Assembly: GCF_000720185.1 (NCBI RefSeq)
Contig: NZ_JOIY01000043.1
Span: 1-58,322 of the forward strand
Length of the DNA: 58,322 nucleotides
From: Streptomyces sp. NRRL S-340
GTDB lineage: Bacteria; Actinomycetota; Actinomycetes; Streptomycetales; Streptomycetaceae
Reading direction: 5' to 3'
Under the pieces are notes generated by a model. That model worked only from the letters and a program-made list of their open reading frames with translations. It was not told the DNA's origin and made no database searches. Position 1 is the first letter of the stretch; the number at the start of each line of letters is the position of its first letter. Both the position numbers and the translations under genes were made by a program. Shown in pieces: positions 51,094 through 58,322 of the stretch.

Positions 51094-51401
51094 GATCCTC
51101 CTCGTGACGAGGGAAAATGGCGGCTCTTGTGCACTGCCCGGTTGCGGGATTGTTCGGTCCGGTGTGGAACAACGTTGTCAAGGCAGTCGACGGCATGACA
51201 GCACGGATCCGCCTCGTAGTCCAGGGACATGACAAAAGGTCGGATCAACCGGTGCCCCCGCCCTGCGCGCAGGGCGCCCCCGGCCGGGGCGAGATCCAAG
51301 TGGACCGTACGCCCGCGGGGCGCGCACCATGGGGGCGTCGCTCCCGTGTCGTGCGGGGCTCCCGCGCGGCTCGCCTCTCCCGCGGAAGGGAAGTGAACCG
51401 G
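51094..51401. other. Divergent promoter region, GH2 / cupin
   Basis: No gene is seen in these 308 bp. A TTGACA element with an overlapping 10-bp palindrome (51169-51181) is directed toward the GH2 gene. Confidence 0.5.
51169..51181 (-). promoter_or_regulatory. Operator-like palindrome overlapping a -35 element
   Basis: ACAACGTTGT (51169-51178) is a perfect palindrome with central CG, as in LacI-family sites, and TTGACA (51176-51181 on the minus strand) overlaps it. A repressor bound here would block the GH2-GH92 promoter. Confidence 0.55.
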
Positions 51402-51779
51402 ATGCCCAAGGTCTCCCGGCGCACCGCCACCCAGGGCGGCGACTACGGACCCGTCGTCGAGCAGTCCGAGGACCTCGACCCCTACACGGTGGACTTCCGT
51501 GTCTTCCGCGAGGACGTCGACCTCACCCCGCTGCTCAGGGAACTGCCGGACGGCCGCTGCCAGTGCCCGCACTGGGGTTACGTCTTCAAGGGCGAGCTGC
51601 GGCTGCGCTACCCCGACCACGACGAGGTCTACCAGGCCGGAGAGGCGTTCTACGCGCCTCCGGGCCACGTCCCCGTGCACACGGCGCCGGGCACCGAGTA
51701 CGTGCAGTTCAGTCCCGCCGAGGACGCGCGCCGGGCCAGTGCGATCACCCTGAACCACTTCCCGCCGCTGACCGGCTGA
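51402..51779 (+). CDS. Small cupin-fold protein
   Basis: This 125-residue single-domain protein has the cupin pattern: CPHWGYVFKGELRLRYPDHD in motif 1 (one His retained, with Glu) and EAFYAPPGHVPVHTAPGTEY in motif 2 with its His. It has no signal peptide. The function could be a small enzyme or sugar/metal binding; nothing in the sequence decides. ATG 51402 has GGAAGGGAAG upstream. It lies between the divergent GH2 gene and the convergent glgC-type gene. Confidence 0.8.
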   Translation: MPKVSRRTATQGGDYGPVVEQSEDLDPYTVDFRVFREDVDLTPLLRELPDGRCQCPHWGYVFKGELRLRYPDHDEVYQAGEAFYAPPGHVPVHTAPGTEYVQFSPAEDARRASAITLNHFPPLTG

Positions 51780-51785
51780 GCCGCC

Positions 51786-51834
51786 CGCCGCCCCGGGGGC
51801 CGGGGGACGGCGGCCCACGCCGGCCGGGGCGGCG
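51786..51834. terminator. Stem-loop between convergent cupin and glgC-type genes
   Basis: CGCCGCCCC and GGGGCGGCG form a 9-bp stem around a GC-rich 31-base loop, 6 bp after the cupin stop. A shared terminator is plausible. Confidence 0.45.
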
Positions 51835-51867
51835 TCGGCCGGGGGGGCGCGTGGCGGGCGCGAGGCC

Positions 51868-53088
51868 CTATGGAACGCGCTGGCCCTTGCCCAGGGCGAT
51901 CACCCCGCCCGTGGAGACGGTGTACAGCGCGGCGTCCCGCTCCGGGTTGACGCCGATCGTCGCGCCGGGCGGTACCTCGACGTTCTTGTCGAGGACCGCG
52001 CCGCGCACGACCGCGCCCCGCCCGACGTGGACGTTGTCGTGCAGCACCGAGCCCTGCACCACCGCGCCGGGATCCACCCGCACGCCCGGGGAGAGCACGG
52101 ACCGCGTGACCTGTCCGCGGATCAGGCAGCCCGCGCTGATGATGGACTCCCCCGCGATGCCGCCCGCGTTGAACCGGGCCGGCGAGAGCTGGTTGGAGTG
52201 GGTGTAGACCGGCCAGTCCCGGTTGTAGAGGTTGAAGGCGGGACGCTCGGCGATGAGGTCCATGTGGGCGTCGTAGTACGCGTCGAGCGTGCCCACGTCC
52301 CGCCAGTAGCCCTGGTCACGGCTGGTCTCGCCGGGCACGTGGTTGGCGCTGAAGTCGTACAGCTGGGCCTCGCCGCGCTCGGTGAGGGCGGGCAGGATCG
52401 AGCCGCCCATGTCGTGCACGGATCCCTCGTCCTCGGCGTCCCGGTGCAGTGCCTCGACGAGCGCCTTGGTGGTGAAGATGTAGTTGCCCATGGAGGCGAA
52501 GACGTGGTCGGGGTCGTCGGGCAGGCCCGGCGGATCGGCGGGCTTCTCCAGGAACCGCTCGACACTCTGCCCGTCCGAGGCCGGGGTGATCACGCCGAAC
52601 GACGAGGACTGCGTGCGCGGCACCCGGATGCCGGCGACGGTCACCCCCGCGCCGCCCTCGATGTGCTGCCGGAGCATCTGCCGCGGGTCCATGCGGTAGA
52701 CGTGGTCGGCGCCGAAGACCGCCACGTACTCGGGCTGTTCGTCGTGGACCAGGTTGAGCGACTGGAGGATCGCGTCGGCGCTGCCCAGGTACCAGCGCGG
52801 GCCGAGGCGCTGCTGGGCGGGCACCGGTGTGACGTAGTTGCCGAGCAGGCTGGACATGCGCCAGGTCGTGGTGATGTGCCGGTCCAGCGAGTGCGACTTG
52901 TACTGGGTCAGCACACAGACGCGCAGGATGTCCCCGTTGACGAGGTTGGACAGGACGAAGTCGACGAGGCGGTACGTCCCGCCGAAGGTCACCGCCGGTT
53001 TGGCGCGGTCCGCGGTCAGGGGCATCAGACGCTTGCCCTCACCGCCCGCGAGGACGATTCCGAGGACCGAAGGTCCACCACGACGCAT
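51868..53088 (-). CDS. glgC: Glucose-1-phosphate adenylyltransferase
   Basis: This 406-residue enzyme makes ADP-glucose for glycogen. The nucleotidyltransferase domain has the signature [20 protein letters not shown] near the start, [35 protein letters not shown] and the sugar-binding FLEKPADPP. The C-terminal left-handed beta-helix follows with hexapeptide-like repeats (about 300-400). ATG 53088 lies behind AGGGGAG; GTG 53103 is an alternative. It is 50 bp downstream of glgA on the same strand, so both steps of glycogen synthesis are encoded together. Confidence 0.95.
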   Translation of the reverse strand: MRRGGPSVLGIVLAGGEGKRLMPLTADRAKPAVTFGGTYRLVDFVLSNLVNGDILRVCVLTQYKSHSLDRHITTTWRMSSLLGNYVTPVPAQQRLGPRWYLGSADAILQSLNLVHDEQPEYVAVFGADHVYRMDPRQMLRQHIEGGAGVTVAGIRVPRTQSSSFGVITPASDGQSVERFLEKPADPPGLPDDPDHVFASMGNYIFTTKALVEALHRDAEDEGSVHDMGGSILPALTERGEAQLYDFSANHVPGETSRDQGYWRDVGTLDAYYDAHMDLIAERPAFNLYNRDWPVYTHSNQLSPARFNAGGIAGESIISAGCLIRGQVTRSVLSPGVRVDPGAVVQGSVLHDNVHVGRGAVVRGAVLDKNVEVPPGATIGVNPERDAALYTVSTGGVIALGKGQRVP

Positions 53089-53138
53089 GGCCGCTCCCCT
53101 CACCCGGTTGAACCACTACTGCCCTGGTGCGAAGTGGC

Positions 53139-54386
53139 CTAAGCCTGCCCGAGGATCTCCTCGTACAGCGCCGCGGTGCGCCGGGCGACGGCGTCCCAGC
53201 CGAACTCCGCCACCGCCCGCAGCCGCCCCGCCTCGCCCATGCGGCGCGCCGCCGCCGGGTCGGCGAGCACGGCGTCCAGGGCGCGGGCCAGAGCCGCCTC
53301 GAACGCCTCGTTCGGACCGCCGTCCTTCCTTGGGTCCCGGCCCTCGCCGCGTCCTTCGTCCCGGCTCCCGACCGGCTCTTCGTCCCGGCCGCCGTCCAGG
53401 TCGACGAGGATCCCGGTGCGGCCGTCGTCGACCACCTCCGGGATGCCGCCGACGCGGGAGGCGACGACGGGCGTGCCGCAGGCCATCGCCTCCAGGTTGA
53501 CGATGCCGAGCGGCTCGTACACCGAGGGGCAGACGAAGACGGCCGCGTGCGTGAGCAACTGGACCACGTCCGGGCGTGGCAGCATCTGCGGGATCCAGTG
53601 GACACCGTCGCGGTCCTGGCTCAGCTCCCGGAACAGATCCCGGAACTCCCGGTCGATCTCCGGGGTGTCGGGGGCGCCCGCGCAGAGCACGACCTGGGCC
53701 GCCGGGTCGATGTCCCGGGCGGCGCGCAGCAGGTGCGGCACGCCCTTCTGCCGCGTGATGCGGCCGACGAACAGCACGTAGGGGCGGTCCGGGTCGAGGC
53801 CGATGCGCGTGAGGACGTCGGTCTTCGGGTCGGGCCGGTACAGGGCGGTGTCGATGCCGTTGTGGATGACGTGGACACGGGCCGGGTCCAGGTCCGGGTA
53901 GCAGCCGAGGATGTCGGCGCGCATCGCGCCGGAGACGGCGACCACCGCGTCGGCGGCCTCCATCGCGGTGCGTTCGGCCCAGCTCGACAGGGCGTAACCG
54001 CCGCCGAGCTGCTCGGCCTTCCACGGGCGCAGCGGCTCCAGGGAGTGCGCGGTCAGCACGTGCGGCACGCCGTGCAGCAGCTTGCCGAGGTGGCCGGCGA
54101 GGTTCGCGTACCAGGTGTGCGAGTGCAGCAGGTCGCAGCCCTCGGTGGCGGCGGTCATGGCCAGGTCCACGGAGAAGGTCCGCAGGGCGTCGTTGGCGCC
54201 GTCCAGCACGGGCCAGGGCCGGTGGCGCACGACACCCGACGCCCGCTCCGCCGAGGAGGCCTCGCCCCAGCAGTGCACCTCCAGGTCGACCAGCGGCCGC
54301 AGTTCCCGTGCCAGGAACTCGACATGGACGCCCGCACCGCCGTACACGTCCGGCGGGTACTCCCGGGTCAGTAGTCCCACGCGCAC
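53139..54386 (-). CDS. glgA: Glycogen synthase (GT5-type glycosyltransferase)
   Basis: This 415-residue protein is the short actinobacterial glycogen synthase, which adds glucose from ADP-glucose to glucans. It has the N-terminal VGLLTREYPPDVYGGAGVHV with the ADP-glucose-binding loop, HSHTWYANLAGHL, VSGAMRADILGCYPDL, YVLFVGRITRQKG and the C-terminal FVCPSVYEPLGIVNLEAMAC with the conserved Glu. GTG 54386 has GGGGG at seven bases. A charged low-complexity insertion (about residues 330-363, rich in Arg, Asp, Gly) near the C-terminus corresponds to about 53300-53400. Family members are sometimes annotated as glycosyltransferases with maltose-1-phosphate activity (GlgM), which cannot be ruled out. 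Confidence 0.9.
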   Translation of the reverse strand: MRVGLLTREYPPDVYGGAGVHVEFLARELRPLVDLEVHCWGEASSAERASGVVRHRPWPVLDGANDALRTFSVDLAMTAATEGCDLLHSHTWYANLAGHLGKLLHGVPHVLTAHSLEPLRPWKAEQLGGGYALSSWAERTAMEAADAVVAVSGAMRADILGCYPDLDPARVHVIHNGIDTALYRPDPKTDVLTRIGLDPDRPYVLFVGRITRQKGVPHLLRAARDIDPAAQVVLCAGAPDTPEIDREFRDLFRELSQDRDGVHWIPQMLPRPDVVQLLTHAAVFVCPSVYEPLGIVNLEAMACGTPVVASRVGGIPEVVDDGRTGILVDLDGGRDEEPVGSRDEGRGEGRDPRKDGGPNEAFEAALARALDAVLADPAAARRMGEAGRLRAVAEFGWDAVARRTAALYEEILGQA

Positions 54387-54426
54387 CCGCAAACCCCCTG
54401 AGTCCGGCGGCAAGTCCCCTTCATGG

Positions 54427-55383
54427 TCACCCGGATGCGGCCCGGGGGGAAGGGGCCGGGGCACGTGAGAAACAACAGTCCCCGCAGACACCGCCGCCGG
54501 GCACGCGGTAGTAGAGGCAGCAACTGCGCCGCCGGAAGCCGGTGGCGCCCAGGGTGCCCGCCCCCGCGAGCGCCGGGTGGGCGAGCAGGCGTACGGCCAG
54601 GCCGTGGGCCAGGTCGCCGGTCGCGGGCCGGCCGTCCCGGAGCGCCCACCCGCGCACCTGCCGTGCCGCCGCGGCCAGCGCGGAGGCGGCGTTGCCCCGC
54701 AGCAGGCCCGGCGCGAGGCGGTAGCGGGCGCGCAGGGCGGCGGCCAGGGGCTCCAGATGGGCGTGCAGGACGGCGCGGGCGAGGGCGTCGGTGGCGGTGG
54801 CTGGGTCGGTGAGGGTGTCGGGGGCGGTGGCGGCTTCGCGGTGGGTGGCAGGTTCTTGGGCGGGTTCGGGGTCGGGGTCGGCTTCGGGGTGGGTGAGGGT
54901 CTCGGTGGCGGCTTCGGGGTCGGTGGCGGTGTCAGGGTCGGGGGCGGTGAGGGTGGCGGGTTCGGTGCGGGCCGCGGTCCCATCGGCCGGGCGGGCGGCG
55001 GGCAGCGGGCGCACCTCCGTGAGCCACAGGTCGTCGGGGGCGCTGCCCGTGGGGTCCCAGCGGAGCAGGTCAGGGGCGAGGTCGGGAAGCCGCCCGTACC
55101 GCACGGCACAGCCCAGTGCCACCGACCACAGGCGGGCGGCGAGCCCCTGGTGGGCCACCGAGGCGGCGACCCGGGGCTCGGGGGCCCGGATGCCGTCGGC
55201 GACCCGGCGCACCCGCACGGTGAGCGGGTCGGCGCCGTGCCCGGAGGGCTCCTGGGCGTAGGCCTGCGCGAGGGTGGGCAGCGGCCCTCGGGGCGGTTCG
55301 CCCGTGCGCAGGGCGAAGAAGCCGCCGAGGGGGCGGAGGGCGGTGAGTTGTGCGTCGGGTTCCACGGGAAGCAGTAGTAGCAA
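54427..55383 (-). CDS. FhuF-like (2Fe-2S) ferric-siderophore reductase family protein
   Basis: This 318-residue protein ends in the four-Cys iron-sulfur motif RRSCCLYYRVPGGGVCGDCC, typical of FhuF-type ferric reductases that release iron from siderophores in the cytoplasm. Upstream helices with AARLWSVALGCAV and LAPGLLRGNAASALAAAARQV fit the family. Residues about 135-198 are a Thr/Pro/Asp/Glu/Ala-rich insertion (54790-54981) not expected in the fold. The start is weak: TTG 55383, or GTG 55365. It is divergent from the DMT transporter; no iron-box palindrome is visible between them. Confidence 0.82.
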   Translation of the reverse strand: MLLLLPVEPDAQLTALRPLGGFFALRTGEPPRGPLPTLAQAYAQEPSGHGADPLTVRVRRVADGIRAPEPRVAASVAHQGLAARLWSVALGCAVRYGRLPDLAPDLLRWDPTGSAPDDLWLTEVRPLPAARPADGTAARTEPATLTAPDPDTATDPEAATETLTHPEADPDPEPAQEPATHREAATAPDTLTDPATATDALARAVLHAHLEPLAAALRARYRLAPGLLRGNAASALAAAARQVRGWALRDGRPATGDLAHGLAVRLLAHPALAGAGTLGATGFRRRSCCLYYRVPGGGVCGDCCFSRAPAPSPRAASG

Positions 55384-55620
55384 GCCCTGGGGGCGACGTC
55401 CCCCAGGGGGCGGGTGCGGGCCGCTCGTCAGGGGCGCTCCACCGTGTGTCGCCCACCTTGGGGAGGACAGCGCGGGACGGCTACTCCATCGGCAGTATGA
55501 CCCATTGACTGCTCAGGGACGACGACGGGAAGAGATCGGCACGGCAAGGTGTTGGACCATGGAAGCCGCCTGTTCACCGCGCCGGGCCCGAGGCCCCCGC
55601 CTCCCGCAGAGGACCAGCTC

Positions 55621-56841
55621 ATGAGCGCCCTCGCGCTGTCCGTGCTGCTGTCACTCGTGTCCGCCGTGGCGTACGCGGGCGGCGCGATCGTGCAGGAGCA
55701 GGTCGCGGTGTCCAGTCCCGGGGAACAGTACGCGCCGCTGCGCCGGCCGGCCTGGTGGGCGGCGGTCGGTCTGAACGGTCTGGGCGGCCTGCTGCACGTG
55801 GTGGCGCTGGCCTGCGGTCCGCTCAGTCTGGTGCAGCCGCTGGGCGCCCTGACGATCGTGTTCGCCCTGCCCATGGCCGCCCTGCTGGTCGGCCGCCGGG
55901 CGGGCGCCGCCGCGTGGCGCGGCGCGGTCATGGCGACGGCCGGTCTGGCGGGCCTGCTGTCCCTGGTGGGCGCGTCCCACGCGCAGTCGCTGAGCGGGGC
56001 CCAGCGGGTGGCCCTGGCGGCCTTCACCGGCGGCGCGGTTATCGCGCTGACGGTGGCGGGGCGTGCCGCGCACCGGCACCCCGCCGTGCGCAGCGTGCTG
56101 CTCGCCACGGGTTCCGGCATCGCGTTCGGCATGTCCTCGGTGTTCACCAAGGCGGTCGCGGTGGACTGGACCGACGGGATCACGGCGGCCGACCTGCCGT
56201 CGCTGGCGGCGATCGCCGTCCTGGCCACGGCGGGCACGCTGCTGTCCCAGGCGTCGTACCGGGGCGGTGGCCTCGCGGCCCCGCTGGCCACGCTCACCGT
56301 GGCGAACCCGATGGCGGCGGCCGCGGTCGGCATCACCATGTTCGGCGAATCCTTCCGCTACGGGACCACGGGCACCGTGCTCGCCCTGGGCTGCGGTGTG
56401 GTGGCCGCCGGTGGCCTGATCCTGCTGACGACCGAGCGCATCGAACGCACGGCGGCGGATTCGGGGGCGGCCGCACCCGGGCAGGACGCGACGCCCCGGC
56501 AGGCTCCCCCGGCGCCTGCCGCTCCCGCGGTGCCTGCCTCCCCTGCCGTGCCTGCCGCTCCCGCGGTGCCCGTGATGCCAGCCGCTCCCGCGGTGCTCGC
56601 GTTGCCCGCTCTCCCCGCACCGCGTGAGGCGGCCTCCGGAGCCGGGCCCGCGCAGGGCGGACCGGCGACGGCGAATGAACCAGGCCCGACGACGGCGGAT
56701 GCGCCGGGGCCGGTGACGGCGGCCGAACCGGGGACGGTGACGGACATGTTGTACAGCGGCCCGTTCTGCGGCCTCGTCCACGGGGTCGCGTACGTCCCGA
56801 TGCCCGTCCTCGCCCGGCACCGGCCCCGGGTCGGGTCCTGA
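55621..56841 (+). CDS. DMT-superfamily (EamA-like) membrane transporter
   Basis: This 406-residue protein has about nine hydrophobic helices in residues 1-280, including GGAIVQEQVAVSSPGEQYA, ACGPLSLVQPLGALTIVF and TVANPMAAAAVGITMFGES, as in DMT-type exporters. The C-terminal 110 residues are a Pro/Ala repeat tail (AAPAVPASPAVPAAP and similar, about 295-345) and a Thr/Pro/Glu-rich stretch, both unusual for the family, which normally ends near residue 300. ATG 55621 follows AGAGGA; an ATG 72 bp upstream gives an unlikely Pro-rich leader. The substrate is unknown. Confidence 0.85.
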   Translation: MSALALSVLLSLVSAVAYAGGAIVQEQVAVSSPGEQYAPLRRPAWWAAVGLNGLGGLLHVVALACGPLSLVQPLGALTIVFALPMAALLVGRRAGAAAWRGAVMATAGLAGLLSLVGASHAQSLSGAQRVALAAFTGGAVIALTVAGRAAHRHPAVRSVLLATGSGIAFGMSSVFTKAVAVDWTDGITAADLPSLAAIAVLATAGTLLSQASYRGGGLAAPLATLTVANPMAAAAVGITMFGESFRYGTTGTVLALGCGVVAAGGLILLTTERIERTAADSGAAAPGQDATPRQAPPAPAAPAVPASPAVPAAPAVPVMPAAPAVLALPALPAPREAASGAGPAQGGPATANEPGPTTADAPGPVTAAEPGTVTDMLYSGPFCGLVHGVAYVPMPVLARHRPRVGS

Positions 56842-56857
56842 CGCCGCCCGGCCGGGG

Positions 56858-58322
<1,465 letters not shown>

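Noticed and set aside
48751..51198. Plus-strand open frame of about 815 codons opposite the GH2 gene
   Set aside because: Same reason: antisense shadow of a gene with clear GH2 motifs.

Overview
The window is about 58.3 kb of very GC-rich actinobacterial DNA. Third-position GC is extreme, GTG and TTG starts are common, AGGAG-type ribosome sites precede many starts, and ORFs overlap by GTGA or ATGA. Together with SpoIIE-type phosphatases, class F sortase, twin-arginine glycosidases and an Rpf-LysM-M23 wall hydrolase, this points to a Streptomyces chromosome, probably an arm or accessory region rich in glycoside hydrolases. No rRNA, tRNA, CRISPR array or transposase was recognised.

Layout. (1) 1-7505: cell-surface and general genes. 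These are a proline-rich membrane-protein end, a DUF4239-like protein, two glycine-rich exported proteins flanking the region of a class F sortase, a NodB polysaccharide deacetylase, a universal stress protein and an APC permease. (2) 7686-14943: a CapA-like gene that is frameshifted and has lost most metal ligands, an ECF-type sigma factor, an unknown protein, an Fpg/Nei glycosylase, a PAS-GAF-PP2C-HATPase phosphatase and a lipase-maturation-factor-like membrane protein. (3) 15132-24063: a tightly coupled minus-strand operon for import and non-phosphorylative catabolism of L-fucose or a similar 6-deoxysugar, read from a divergent FCD-type GntR regulator. Its importer ATPase carries an in-frame amber codon at codon 91. 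(4) 24160-35060: a second minus-strand operon with a CUT1 sugar importer (no ATPase gene of its own), a GH5 enzyme, a secreted GH85 endo-beta-N-acetylglucosaminidase and a GH38 alpha-mannosidase, controlled by a divergent LacI regulator with clear operator-like palindromes. (5) 35418-46000: a flotillin/NfeD-like pair, a secreted GH29 alpha-L-fucosidase, an amidase, a DUF1801 protein, a 57-residue small protein, an HD-like protein without the HD pair, a zinc-ribbon SDR and a WS/DGAT acyltransferase. (6) 46101-51093: secreted GH92 alpha-mannosidase and secreted PA14-GH2 enzyme. (7) 51402-58099: cupin protein, GlgC and GlgA, a FhuF-like iron-sulfur protein, a DMT transporter and a wall hydrolase.

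How the genes fit together. GH85, GH92, GH29 and GH2 have export signals, whereas GH38 and GH5 do not. The simplest reading is a glycoprotein N-glycan foraging locus. Secreted enzymes release and trim mannose-rich, fucosylated glycans. The CUT1 importer takes up the oligosaccharide, and GH38 plus GH5 finish it in the cytoplasm. Fucose freed by GH29 would enter through the CUT2 importer and be oxidised by the linked pathway. The amber codon in the CUT2 ATPase puts the last part of this scheme in doubt for this strain unless it is a sequencing error or is suppressed.

A second theme is decay and drift: the CapA-like and HD-like proteins keep their folds but lack expected metal-binding residues, and many proteins here carry low-complexity in-frame insertions. 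All functional statements come from reading motifs; no database search was run.
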